Shown here piece by piece: positions 35,905 through 45,739 of a stretch of DNA of 64,000 nt. The position numbers were made by a program, and so were the translations under genes. The stretch spans positions 1-64,000 of the forward strand of contig CABUHS010000010.1 in NCBI GenBank assembly GCA_902491535.1. The letters are read 5' to 3'. Source of the DNA: an uncultured Eubacteriales bacterium. GTDB taxonomy: Bacteria; Bacillota; Clostridia; Oscillospirales; CAG-272. The number at the start of each line of letters is the position of its first letter. Within the stretch, counting starts at the first letter, position 1. Under the pieces are notes generated by a model. That model worked only from the letters and a program-made list of their open reading frames with translations. It did not search any database and was not told the DNA's origin.

Positions 35905-36756
35905 ATGGAACTTTGGTTCAGTGAATTTCACACAAAGGACGTAAAGCACAGCATACGCGTAAACCGGCATCTGTATTCGCACAAAAGCGATTACCAGCAA
36001 ATAGATATCTTTGACACTCCCGAATTCGGAAGAGTTTTAACCCTTGACAATAATGTCATGCTTACCGAACGCGATGAATTTATATATGACGAGATGATCA
36101 CACATGTTCCTATGGCAGTACATCCCAATATACAGGACGTACTGGTAATAGGTGCAGGAGACGGCGGCGTTGTCCATGAGCTTGCACGGTATGAAAAGGT
36201 AAGAAGGATCGACCTTGTTGAGATGGATCCTCAGGTTATAGAAGCCTGCCGTACTTATCTTCCCGAAAATGCCTGCCGTCTTGACGATAAGCGTGTTCAT
36301 ATCTATTTTGACAACGCGCTGCGTTTTATAAGGCGGTGCAAAGATCAGTACGACCTGATAATTGTTGATTCGACCGATCCTTTCGGTCCTTCCGAAGGAT
36401 ATTTTACCCGCGAATTTTACGGGATATGCTATAATGCTCTTCGAGAAGACGGTATTATGGTCAATCAGCAGGGAAGTCCTTTTTATAAGCATGACGCGGA
36501 AGCTATGCAGAGAAGCCACCAAAGGATCGCAAGTACATTTCCGATAAGCCGTGTATATCAGGCTCATATCCCGACATACGCCGCAGGATACTGGCTTTTC
36601 GGCTTTGCAAGTAAAAAGTATCATCCGATAGATGATCTGAATACGGAAAGTTGGCTGGCTTTGAATTTACAAACACAGTATTATACAACAAAATTACATG
36701 TCGGAGCATTTTATCTTCCCGCTTTTCTCGAAAAAATGCTTAAGGAGGTCGAATAA
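35905..36756 (+). CDS. speE: Spermidine synthase-like aminopropyltransferase
   Basis: 283 residues from the ATG at 35905, preceded by TAAGGAG that overlaps the speA stop; an upstream in-frame ATG at 35881 lies inside speA and has no site. Motifs: VLVIGAGDGGVVHELARY for nucleotide binding, DLVEMDPQVIE, and IIVDSTDPFGPSEGYFTREFY, where the Asp residues bind the amine. It transfers aminopropyl from decarboxylated SAM to putrescine. No SAM decarboxylase gene is in the operon. Confidence 0.9.
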   Translation: MELWFSEFHTKDVKHSIRVNRHLYSHKSDYQQIDIFDTPEFGRVLTLDNNVMLTERDEFIYDEMITHVPMAVHPNIQDVLVIGAGDGGVVHELARYEKVRRIDLVEMDPQVIEACRTYLPENACRLDDKRVHIYFDNALRFIRRCKDQYDLIIVDSTDPFGPSEGYFTREFYGICYNALREDGIMVNQQGSPFYKHDAEAMQRSHQRIASTFPISRVYQAHIPTYAAGYWLFGFASKKYHPIDDLNTESWLALNLQTQYYTTKLHVGAFYLPAFLEKMLKEVE

Positions 36757-36762
36757 AGAACC

Positions 36763-37620
36763 ATGCTTACACACAATATTGAAACTTTTATCGGATGCGA
36801 CAGCGAATATGACAAAGCAGGGACCGTGCTTTTCGGCGCTCCGTTTGATTCGACAACAAGCTTCCGTCCCGGAGCAAGATTTGCCTCATCATATATACGG
36901 CATGAAAGCTTCGGAATCGAAACATACAGTCCGTATCAGGATAAAGATCTGACCGATCTTAATGTTTTTGACAGCGGAGATCTCGAGCTTTGCTTCGGAA
37001 AAGCAGAATTCGCTCTTTCAGATATAGAGGGCCGTACATCGGAAATACTCATGGACGGTAAATTCCCGCTTATGATCGGAGGAGAACATCTTGTGACGCT
37101 CGGAGCTTTGAGAGCCGTGATGAAACGGTTTCCCGATCTTCATATAATTCAGTTTGATGCGCACGCAGATCTCAGAAACGATTATCTCGGAGCAGAGCTT
37201 AGCCACGCCTGCGTAATGCGTCGCGCACACGATCTGCTCGGAGACGGGCGTATCCATCAGTTCTGTATCAGGAGCGGAGAAAAAGAAGAATTCAGATTTG
37301 CAAAAGCTCATACGGATATGCATCTGTTTGGCTTCAATGGACTTTCAGAGCTTACGAGCGCGCTTAAAGCATCGGGAACTCCGGTATATTTTACAATAGA
37401 TCTCGACTGCCTGGATCCGTCCGCTTTTCCTGGAACAGGAACTCCCGAGGCAGGAGGAATAAGCTTCACAGATCTGCTCCATGCCATTATAGAAGTATGC
37501 AAAACCGATGTTGTCGGCGCAGATATAAATGAGCTTGCTCCGATGCTTGATACAAGCGGCGTTTCTACCGCAACAGCCTGCAAGGTACTCAGAGAACTGA
37601 TCCTTGCGTTAAACAAATAA
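36763..37620 (+). CDS. speB: Agmatinase
   Basis: 285 residues of the ureohydrolase family. Manganese ligands are visible in GGEHLVTLG, QFDAHADLR and DLDCLDPSAFPGTGTPEAGG. It hydrolyses agmatine to putrescine and urea, the second step after arginine decarboxylase. It starts 6 bp after speE, with AAGGAGG inside the end of speE. Confidence 0.93.
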   Translation: MLTHNIETFIGCDSEYDKAGTVLFGAPFDSTTSFRPGARFASSYIRHESFGIETYSPYQDKDLTDLNVFDSGDLELCFGKAEFALSDIEGRTSEILMDGKFPLMIGGEHLVTLGALRAVMKRFPDLHIIQFDAHADLRNDYLGAELSHACVMRRAHDLLGDGRIHQFCIRSGEKEEFRFAKAHTDMHLFGFNGLSELTSALKASGTPVYFTIDLDCLDPSAFPGTGTPEAGGISFTDLLHAIIEVCKTDVVGADINELAPMLDTSGVSTATACKVLRELILALNK

Positions 37621-37645
37621 GTTACCGGATAAAGGAGATAAAATA

Positions 37646-38905
37646 ATGAGCAAAGTTTTAGTTATAGGATGCGGCGGAGTTGCTTCGGTTGCTATAAGAA
37701 AATGCTGTCAGGTAAGCGAAGTTTTTTCAGAGCTTTGCATCGCAAGCAGAACCAAAGCAAAGTGCGACAGCTTGGCGGACTCTCTTAAGGGAAAAACAGC
37801 GACAAAAATAACAACAGCACAGGTAGATGCAGACAGCGTACAGCAGCTGACTGATCTGATAAATTCATACAAGCCCGATCTTGTTATGAACATTGCACTT
37901 CCTTATCAGGATCTTACAATTATGGACGCATGTCTTGCATGCGGAGTAAACTATATGGATACCGCAAACTATGAACCGGAAGATACCGACGATCCTAAGT
38001 GGCGCGCGATCTATGAAAAGCGGTGCAAGGAACAGGGATTTTCGGCTTATTTCGACTACAGCTGGCAGTGGGCATACCGTGAGAAGTTTGAAAAGGCAGG
38101 CCTTACCGCCCTTCTCGGCTGCGGATTTGATCCCGGAGTCACTCAGGCTTACTGCGCTTATGCTAAAAAGCATGAATTTGATACTATAGATACAATCGAC
38201 ATTCTGGACTGTAACGGAGGCGATCACGGATATCCTTTTGCCACAAACTTCAATCCGGAAGTAAATCTGCGCGAAGTTTCGGCTCCCGGAAGCTACTGGG
38301 AAAACGGACACTGGGTGGAGATTCCCGCAATGAGTATCAAGCGCGAATATACATTTGATTCGGTCGGAGAAAAAGATATGTATCTTTTGCACCACGAAGA
38401 AATAGAGTCCCTGGCTCTTAATATTCCGGAAGTCCGGAGAATACGTTTCTTTATGACTTTCGGACAGAGCTATCTTACTCATATGAAATGTCTTGAAAAT
38501 GTCGGAATGCTTTCCACGACGCCCGTAAACTACGAAGGAAAAGAAATAGTTCCGATAAAATTTCTGAAAGAGCTGCTTCCCGATCCGGCAAGTCTCGGTC
38601 CGCGCACGCACGGCAAGACAAATATCGGATGTATTTTCACCGGAAAGAAAAACGGAGAGGATAAAGCTTATTATATTTACAATGTATGCGATCATCAGGA
38701 ATGTTACCGCGAAGTGGAGAGTCAGGCTATCAGCTATACAACAGGCGTACCTGCCATGTGCGGAGCATTGATGCTTCTCACGGGAAAGTGGAACAGGACA
38801 GGCGTACACACCGTTGAAGAATTTGATCCCGATCCTTTTCTTGACGCACTCGATAAATACGGTCTACCGTGGAGAGAAAACCGTACTCCGGCATTGGTAG
38901 ACTGA
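37646..38905 (+). CDS. Carboxy(nor)spermidine dehydrogenase (saccharopine dehydrogenase family)
   Basis: 419 residues. The N-terminal Rossmann motif VLVIGCGGVASVAIRK and the middle ALLGCGFDPGVTQAYCAYAKKH match the Lys9-like carboxyspermidine dehydrogenases. It condenses aspartate semialdehyde with putrescine (or diaminopropane) using NADPH to give carboxyspermidine. Its coupling to the decarboxylase gene (TGATG overlap) makes the role nearly certain. AAAGGAGA lies upstream. Confidence 0.92.
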   Translation: MSKVLVIGCGGVASVAIRKCCQVSEVFSELCIASRTKAKCDSLADSLKGKTATKITTAQVDADSVQQLTDLINSYKPDLVMNIALPYQDLTIMDACLACGVNYMDTANYEPEDTDDPKWRAIYEKRCKEQGFSAYFDYSWQWAYREKFEKAGLTALLGCGFDPGVTQAYCAYAKKHEFDTIDTIDILDCNGGDHGYPFATNFNPEVNLREVSAPGSYWENGHWVEIPAMSIKREYTFDSVGEKDMYLLHHEEIESLALNIPEVRRIRFFMTFGQSYLTHMKCLENVGMLSTTPVNYEGKEIVPIKFLKELLPDPASLGPRTHGKTNIGCIFTGKKNGEDKAYYIYNVCDHQECYREVESQAISYTTGVPAMCGALMLLTGKWNRTGVHTVEEFDPDPFLDALDKYGLPWRENRTPALVD

Positions 38906-40109
38906 TGGCTGTAACAGATAAAAGGCCGCCGTTTGAAGCACTCGGCGGAAAAACGCCGGAGGAGCTGTTTTCGGAGCTTCCTACACCCTGCTATATTATA
39001 GATGAAGGTCAGCTTCATAAAAACGGAAGAATTCTTGCGTCTGTTGCCGAAAATACGGGTTGCAAAATACTGCTTGCACAAAAGGCATTCTCAAACTATG
39101 ACTTTTATCCCCTTTTATCCGATTATCTTGCGGGAACAGAGGCAAGCGGTTTTTTTGAAGCGCGGCTCGGTGCGGAAGAAATGCCCGGAAAAGAAGTTCA
39201 TGTATTCTGTGCGGCATATACGGACAGCGACTTTGATTCGATTCTGAATTATGCAGATCATATAGTATTCAATTCTCCGGGACAGCTGAAAAGATTCGGA
39301 GCCAAAGCAAAAAAATGCAAAAAAAACATAGGTCTCAGAATCAATCCCGAATGTTCAACCCAGGAAGGCCATGAGATATATGATCCGTGTTCAGCGGGAA
39401 GCAGACTCGGTACTACACGTGAACAATGGGATATTCAAATGACTGATGAAACGGTGTCTATGCTGGACGGTCTGCACTTTCATACGCTTTGCGAGCAGGA
39501 TGCAGATGCACTGGAGACAACGCTTAAGGCAGTCGAAGAAAAATTCGGCGATATTCTTCCGAAAATGAAATGGCTCAATATGGGCGGAGGTCATCATATT
39601 ACGCGCGACGGATACGACATACAGACGCTCGAAAAATCATAAGCGCAAAGCAAAAGTGGAATACCGAAATTTACCTTGAGCCGGGAGAGGCATGCGCTCT
39701 GAACGCAGGATATCTTGCATGCCGCGTTCTTGACATTGTAAAAAACGGAAAATTCCGCATTGCCGTACTCAATACAAGCGCTGCATGCCACATGCCCGAT
39801 GTTATCGAAATGCCGTATATGCCTCCGTTATACGGAGCAATGGAGGGAAGTGTGTCTCAGTACGTTTACCGCCTCGGAGGACCTACCTGTCTTGCAGGAG
39901 ATATCATCGGAGATTACAGCTTTGACTGCGAACTTAAAACCGGAGATCTTTTGCTGTTTGGCGATATGGCTATCTACTCAACCTGCAAAACCAATACTTT
40001 TAACGGAATGCCTTTGCCGAATATATGGAAAAGAACTGTAAACGGACGGCTTGAACAGTTGACAGATTTCGGATACGACGATTTTAAAATGAGACTCGGA
40101 AGAATTTGA
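38905..40109 (+). CDS. nspC: Carboxynorspermidine decarboxylase (single apparent frameshift)
   Basis: PLP enzyme that decarboxylates carboxy(nor)spermidine to spermidine or norspermidine. The ATG overlaps the previous stop. Blocks: TPCYIIDEGQL, KILLAQKAFSNYD with the PLP lysine, DGLHFHTLCEQ, LNMGGGHHITR, then YLEPGEACALNAGYL and ACHMPDVIEMPY. The frame changes at the five-A run 39632-39636: adding one A joins the two halves into about 400 residues, the family length. Unrepaired, the first part stops at 39642. The frameshift may be a sequencing error; otherwise the gene is dead. Confidence 0.85.
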
Positions 40110-40220
40110 TTAAATAAATTCTTTATATGTCATGACTCTGATAAAAAGTATATCTGAATTATTTCTTACAATTATAGTAAGAATCAGGCGGGTGCCCCGG
40201 AACCTTGTTGTTTCACAATA

Positions 40221-40258
40221 AAAATCCTGAACTATATATTATAGCTCAGGATTTTTGT
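40221..40258. terminator. Bidirectional terminator after nspC
   Basis: AAAATCCTGA (40221-40230) pairs with TCAGGATTTT (40246-40255). It separates nspC from the convergent MATE gene. Confidence 0.8.
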
Positions 40259-40277
40259 TTTATATTTTTACCGTTTT

Positions 40278-41687
40278 TTATTTAATATCATTATTTTCGG
40301 TAACATTCTTTCTTCCGATCGAGCGCATAAACGATACTGTAAGCACAATAACAACAATTGCAGCTACAAAATCGGCTATCGGGGCAGCAAAGAGTATACC
40401 TTCGATTCCGAAAAATACAGGAAGAATTAAAATAAGCGGAATGAAGCAAATAATATCGCGTATAAGAGAAGCAAGTACCGCCTGAACAGGTTTTCCGGAC
40501 GCCTGGAAGAAGATCGAAGTCATTTTTATTGTGCATGTAAGTACGACAAGAGAAAGGAAAATGCGAAATGTTTTCTCGGCAAAAATCCAATAATCGTCGG
40601 GATTCGGAATGTTAGTCGGATTTCCGAAAATACCTACAACCGCTCTCGGCGCGAATTCAAAAAGTGCAGTTGATGCAAGTCCGATAACAAGGGTACATGT
40701 CAGAATACTAAAATACAGTTTTCTGACTCTGCCGTAATTTTGGGCGCCCATATTATATCCGATAATCGGCTGACATCCGAGTACAATTCCGACAACAAGA
40801 TTTATTACAACGGTAAATACCTTGCTCTCAATTCCGATAATTGCAATCGGAATATCAACGCCGTACTGTGATACAGCACCGTATTTCGCAAGCATGATAT
40901 TGCACACTAAAGATATTATAACAATAGTCATCTGAGTAATAAACGACGACGCTCCAAGCTTCAGTGCATTACCGAACGCTTTAAAGTCAGGTATAAAGCT
41001 TTTAAGCGTAAGCTTAAACGTCTTTGTACGGAAGAAGTAAACAAAGCTGATAACAAACGAAACGCACTGTCCGATGATCGTTGCAAGCGCCGCGCCTGTC
41101 ATTCCGCGGTGTAAAACAAAAATGAATACCGGATCGAGAATAATATTTGTAATAGCACCGGTAAGCATTGAAGCCATCGACCATGCAGGACTTCCGTCCG
41201 CACGTATAACTGCATTCATCATATTCATCAACATATAGATCGGGAAAAACATAAGAATGATATTGAAATATTCAACAGCCATACCTATGCTGTTTTCAGA
41301 TGCGCCGAACAATGTTAAAAGCTGAGTTTTGATCGGAAAGAACACAGCCATAAGTACAATACTTGCCAAAAGAGTGATTGAAATTCCTGTTCCGATAGCC
41401 TTATGTGCAGACCCCGTATCCTTTCTTCCCTGACATATGTTCAGATAAGCGGCACAGCCGTCGCCAAAGCACCATGCAAATGCCTGAGCAATAATAAATA
41501 TCGGGAATACAACACCGGTCGCCGCATTTCCGAGTGTACTCAGTTCACTGTTGCCTATAAATATCTGGTCTACAATATTGTAAAGTGCGCTGACTAAAAG
41601 AGAGAGTACACAGGGAATCGAAAATTTAAGCATAAGCTTTGGGATTTTCTCCGTTCCCAATATTCCACCTGCTTCTGATTGATTCAT
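40278..41687 (-). CDS. MATE-family multidrug/toxin efflux transporter
   Basis: 469 residues from the ATG at 41687, which has AGGAGGA upstream; the longer frame to 41774 adds 29 unmatched residues. Twelve hydrophobic helices in two related halves, with LMLKFSIPCVLSLLVSALYNIVDQIFIG at the start and the second-half repeat GCQPIIGYNMGAQNYGRVRKLYF, are typical. It would export cationic compounds using sodium or proton gradients; the substrate is unknown. Confidence 0.9.
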   Translation of the reverse strand: MNQSEAGGILGTEKIPKLMLKFSIPCVLSLLVSALYNIVDQIFIGNSELSTLGNAATGVVFPIFIIAQAFAWCFGDGCAAYLNICQGRKDTGSAHKAIGTGISITLLASIVLMAVFFPIKTQLLTLFGASENSIGMAVEYFNIILMFFPIYMLMNMMNAVIRADGSPAWSMASMLTGAITNIILDPVFIFVLHRGMTGAALATIIGQCVSFVISFVYFFRTKTFKLTLKSFIPDFKAFGNALKLGASSFITQMTIVIISLVCNIMLAKYGAVSQYGVDIPIAIIGIESKVFTVVINLVVGIVLGCQPIIGYNMGAQNYGRVRKLYFSILTCTLVIGLASTALFEFAPRAVVGIFGNPTNIPNPDDYWIFAEKTFRIFLSLVVLTCTIKMTSIFFQASGKPVQAVLASLIRDIICFIPLILILPVFFGIEGILFAAPIADFVAAIVVIVLTVSFMRSIGRKNVTENNDIK

Positions 41688-41819
41688 AAAATCCTCCTGA
41701 AAAATTAAATAATTCGGAGTCTTTATCAGAGAGAAAGCTGCCTGAAAACTACGAAGAACAAAAAAGAAAAGCACAGAATCGCCGTGATTCTACGCTTTTA
41801 AGCTGTTCGACAAGATTAT

Positions 41820-41848
41820 TATATCAAATTCCGGACAATTTGTCAAGG
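41820..41848 (-). promoter_or_regulatory. Promoter of the MATE gene
   Basis: Read leftward: TTGACA, 17 bp, TATAAT. It has the same TGATATAATA core as the rqcH promoter but carries no structured repeat, so it resembles an empty target site. Confidence 0.8.
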
Positions 41849-42089
41849 CAAACCTGTATATAAAAAATTTAACGGCCGATTTCTAAGAAGACGTGAACTG
41901 CACATCCGGCACACGGTCTATTTCATACGCCGTCCTATTCTTATACAAAAGGGACAGAGGCGTTATTTCCCTCGGCATCGAATTTTGCTGTTAATTGTGA
42001 AAACACTTTTCTTGCCACGCGCGCACCCAGTACAAATAGTATTCCGTTTTTCGGGTACACTATTCTGTATAAAGAAACGGGGTGTTTGA

Positions 42090-44081
42090 ATGGCAAACAG
42101 ACTTTCAAATGAAAAATCACCGTATCTCTTGCAGCATAAGGACAATCCCGTAAACTGGTATCCTTGGTGCAGAGACGCTTTTGAAAAAGCTGATGCGGAA
42201 GATAAACCTATCTTTTTGAGTATCGGTTATTCTACTTGTCACTGGTGCCATGTGATGGCGCATGAATCCTTTGAGGATAACGAAATTGCTGAATTACTTG
42301 ATGATTATGTGTGTATCAAAGTCGACCGTGAAGAACGGCCTGATATTGATTCTGTCTATATGTCGGTTTGCCAGGCGCTGACAGGATCGGGCGGTTGGCC
42401 CCTGACGATTTTTATGACACCGAAGCAGAAACCGTTTTTTGCCGGAACCTATTTCCCTAAAACGAACAGATACGGTCAGCAGGGACTTTCCGATCTGCTT
42501 CGGCAGATTTCATATCTTTGGAGAGAAGAACGCGATAAACTTTTGGATTCAAGTGAAAAAATCATATCTGTACTAAAGCAGGTTCGCTCGTCGGAGTCGA
42601 GCGAACCTGACAAAACTATTCTGCATCGAGGGTATAGTTTGCTCTCACGATCCTTTGACCCTTACTTTGGCGGATTCGGTATAGCTCCGAAATTTCCGAC
42701 TCCGCATAATCTGCTCTTTTTGATGCGACTGTATGAAGCAGAGAAGAAACCGGAAGCTCTGCAAATGGCTGAAATTACATTGCAGTCAATGGCACGCGGC
42801 GGGATATTCGATCATATCGGCGGCGGTTTTTCGCGTTATTCTACTGACCAAAAGTGGCTTGTTCCTCACTTTGAGAAAATGCTGTACGACAATGCATTGC
42901 TGATATTAGCATATTTGGAAGCGTATCAGCTTACTAAAAATTCATTTTATGCCGATGTTGCCAGGCGGACTTCTGACTATATTTTGGATGAACTGACCGA
43001 TCAAAGCGGCGGTTTTTATTGCGGACAGGACGCGGACAGCGACGGTATTGAGGGGAAATATTATGTTTTTACCCCTGATGAGGTTTTAAGAGTACTCGGA
43101 GAAAAAGACGGAATGAAATTCTGTGCGGAATATGGTATTACACAGCGCGGCAATTTTGAAGGAAAAAATATTCCGAACCGGATAGGAAAATCAGATAAAT
43201 CATGGGATGAGGGTGATCCCCGTTTGAAGAATCTCTGTGAATACAGAAAAGCGAGAACACGCCTTCACCTTGACAACAAAATTTTGCTTTCATGGAATGC
43301 ATGGGCGATCATCGCACTGACAAGAGCCGGATTGATTCTTGACGATTTACGATATACGAGTGCCGCGGTAAAAGCTCAAAAATTTATCCGTGAAAAAATG
43401 ACAGATGAAAACAATCGGCTTTTTCTTCGTTACTGTGACAGAGAAGCTGCCAATAACGGTCAGCTTGACGATTACGCCGTATATGCGCTTGCCCTGACTG
43501 AGTTATACCGCTCTACATTTGAGGTCGGCTATCTGAATGAGGCGGTACTTCGAACAAGGCAGATGATAGATTTGTTTGAAGATAGAGGGAGCGGAGGATA
43601 TTATCTGACCGCTCATGACTCTGAAGCGCTGATTACACGTCCAAAAGAGACCTATGACGGAGCGATCCCCTCCGGAAACTCTGTTGTTGAGATGGTATTA
43701 GAAACGCTTGCATCACTCACGGGTGAAACGTTATTTTGTGAAGCGGCAGACCGTCAGCACAGGTTTATGGCGGGACAGATCAAGGAATATCCGGCGGCGC
43801 ATTGCTTCTCTTTGATGGCAATGACAAAAGCACTTTACCCGCACAGAGAGCTGATTTGTGCAGGATCCGAAGTACCGGAAGAGCTTTACGCCTATTTGAG
43901 GGAGTACCCGGCGCACGACCTGAGTATATTGTTCAAGTCAGAGGAAAACGGAACGGCGCTGTCGATAGCCGCGCCGTTTACAGCAGATTATCCTGTATCC
44001 GGAAATACTGTATGGTATCTTTGCGAAAACGGAACCTGTCATGCTCCGCAGACAGACTTTGATAAACTTAATTTATCCTAA
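42090..44081 (+). CDS. DUF255 / YyaL-type thioredoxin-domain protein
   Basis: 663 residues. The N-terminal thioredoxin-like domain has [20 protein letters not shown] (Cys50, Cys53) and [11 protein letters not shown]; the remainder is an (alpha/alpha) barrel of the six-hairpin type with [33 protein letters not shown]. Bacterial YyaL and human SPATA20 belong here; the function is unproven, possibly a redox-linked sugar epimerase. AACGGGGTG precedes the ATG weakly. Confidence 0.88.
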   Translation: MANRLSNEKSPYLLQHKDNPVNWYPWCRDAFEKADAEDKPIFLSIGYSTCHWCHVMAHESFEDNEIAELLDDYVCIKVDREERPDIDSVYMSVCQALTGSGGWPLTIFMTPKQKPFFAGTYFPKTNRYGQQGLSDLLRQISYLWREERDKLLDSSEKIISVLKQVRSSESSEPDKTILHRGYSLLSRSFDPYFGGFGIAPKFPTPHNLLFLMRLYEAEKKPEALQMAEITLQSMARGGIFDHIGGGFSRYSTDQKWLVPHFEKMLYDNALLILAYLEAYQLTKNSFYADVARRTSDYILDELTDQSGGFYCGQDADSDGIEGKYYVFTPDEVLRVLGEKDGMKFCAEYGITQRGNFEGKNIPNRIGKSDKSWDEGDPRLKNLCEYRKARTRLHLDNKILLSWNAWAIIALTRAGLILDDLRYTSAAVKAQKFIREKMTDENNRLFLRYCDREAANNGQLDDYAVYALALTELYRSTFEVGYLNEAVLRTRQMIDLFEDRGSGGYYLTAHDSEALITRPKETYDGAIPSGNSVVEMVLETLASLTGETLFCEAADRQHRFMAGQIKEYPAAHCFSLMAMTKALYPHRELICAGSEVPEELYAYLREYPAHDLSILFKSEENGTALSIAAPFTADYPVSGNTVWYLCENGTCHAPQTDFDKLNLS

Positions 44082-44121
44082 AGGAGCGAAAATTTATGAA
44101 AGAAATTGATTGTGGTATATT

Positions 44122-45468
44122 ATGAGCGGTAAATATGATGTCATTGTGGTAGGGGCAGGTCTTGCGGGATTGTCATGTGCCTATGAACTTTCTGCAAAAG
44201 GGAAAAGAGTATTGGTTCTTGAAGCTCACGGATATGCAGGCGGCAGAGCATCTTCCTTTAATGATAACGGTATGGGGGTCGAATCGGGACTTCACCGATA
44301 TATAGGGTACTATTCGGCATTGCCAAGGCTTTTGAAAAATTGCGGGGTGAAAATAGAAGATATCGTTACATGGGAGGAGAAAGCCGACATTATTGTTAAG
44401 AATAAAAACCAAAAGCTTGTCCTTGGCTTGGCACCCTTTTTTGCTCCTGTAAAAACACTCAGAGGGATTCTTGGAAATAAAGATATTTTGACAGTTCGCG
44501 ATAAGCTGTCGTTAGTCCCTTTTTTCGTCAGTGGTTTTCTGAGTTATATGTTTTGTAATAAACTTGATAATTTTTCGGTCAGTGAATATGCTTGCAGAAA
44601 AGGTGTTTCTGAAAAAAGCAAACGCTTGATCCTTGAACCCCTGAGCAGCGGTATCTTCTTTTTACCGCCTGAAAATTATTCTGCCTATGCATTTTTCGGT
44701 TTGTTTGCACCTGCAATTCCAAAGTTTTATAAAATGCGGATAGGTGCTTTTCTTGGCGGTATGACCGATGTAATGTGCAGCCCTATCGTAAGAAAAATTG
44801 AGGAGCTTGGCGGAAAAATATCCTATCACACTCCTGTTAAAAGCGTTATAAGCAAGAATGACAGAGTAATAGGAGTAAAATCGGAGAATGGGAATGTATA
44901 CAGTGCAGATCAGATCGTAATTGCTTCAACACTTTCCTCGGCAAAGAAAATTTTAACGCCGCTAAAGAACAGAGAATGTCTGAAAAACTTTTTTTCTTTA
45001 AAGACGATGTCGGCCTGCACTATCCAATTTGAATTGAAAAGACCGGCGCTCGAAAAGGATATTACAGCTTTCGGACCGTCAACCGATGCGGTAAGCTTTG
45101 CAGAGCAGTCACGTTCGACCTTCAGAGGAAAAAAAGGACGTCTGTCGGTCATTTTAGGCAATGCCGGGGAGTATTGTAAAAAATCACCGCAGGATATTTT
45201 AAAGACGGTTGTTCATCAGTTAGGTGAACTCGGTATTAATATCAGTGACAGTATTGTAAGTTATAGAAAAATTGCAGAGGAAGATGAATTTTATTCGTTG
45301 GATAAAGGCAATCAGCATCTGAGACCAAAGCAGAAAACAGGAATTAAAGGTTTGACACTTGCGGGAGATTACACACTCACTTCTTCTTTTGCAACAATGG
45401 AGGGCGCCGTTCTGTCAGGCAAAAAAGCGGCTAAAGAGGTTCTGATCAATATCGGTAACTTGAGATAA
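44122..45468 (+). CDS. FAD-dependent oxidoreductase, phytoene-desaturase-like
   Basis: 448 residues from the ATG at 44122. An N-terminal FAD fold with DVIVVGAGLAGLSCAYELSAKGKRVLVLEAHGYAGGRASSF is followed by a middle substrate domain and a C-terminal GLTLAGDYTLTSSFATMEGAVLSGKKAA that closes the FAD site. It belongs to the amine oxidase/carotenoid desaturase superfamily. No carotenoid genes are near and the substrate is unknown. A 9-codon ORF (44096-44125) with a strong ribosome site overlaps its start (TTATGA), suggesting coupling. Confidence 0.82.
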   Translation: MSGKYDVIVVGAGLAGLSCAYELSAKGKRVLVLEAHGYAGGRASSFNDNGMGVESGLHRYIGYYSALPRLLKNCGVKIEDIVTWEEKADIIVKNKNQKLVLGLAPFFAPVKTLRGILGNKDILTVRDKLSLVPFFVSGFLSYMFCNKLDNFSVSEYACRKGVSEKSKRLILEPLSSGIFFLPPENYSAYAFFGLFAPAIPKFYKMRIGAFLGGMTDVMCSPIVRKIEELGGKISYHTPVKSVISKNDRVIGVKSENGNVYSADQIVIASTLSSAKKILTPLKNRECLKNFFSLKTMSACTIQFELKRPALEKDITAFGPSTDAVSFAEQSRSTFRGKKGRLSVILGNAGEYCKKSPQDILKTVVHQLGELGINISDSIVSYRKIAEEDEFYSLDKGNQHLRPKQKTGIKGLTLAGDYTLTSSFATMEGAVLSGKKAAKEVLINIGNLR

Positions 45469-45592
45469 TTTAGTTTTTGAAAAATGATTCGGTATAAATT
45501 AGATGAATATCTTTTGAATTGAGCAATGAAAGCTTTCTGTCGGATAGCAGAGATTCGCTTTAAATGTCAGCTACTTATTTTGTAACTGAATT

Positions 45593-45624
45593 AAAAAACT
45601 ACAAGTTTCAACTTGTAGTTTTTT
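45593..45624. terminator. Bidirectional terminator
   Basis: AAAAAACTACAAG pairs with CTTGTAGTTTTTT around a 6-nt loop, between the convergent oxidoreductase and XRE genes. Confidence 0.88.
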
Positions 45625-45739
45625 GTCGGTGGGCTACGAAAATATATTTCACTTTCAATGCGTGCCCTTGAACCATTACATGGTTTTAGTCAAACAACTC
45701 TATCGTTTCTGAACATTAATTTTATTTTCGTAAACGATG

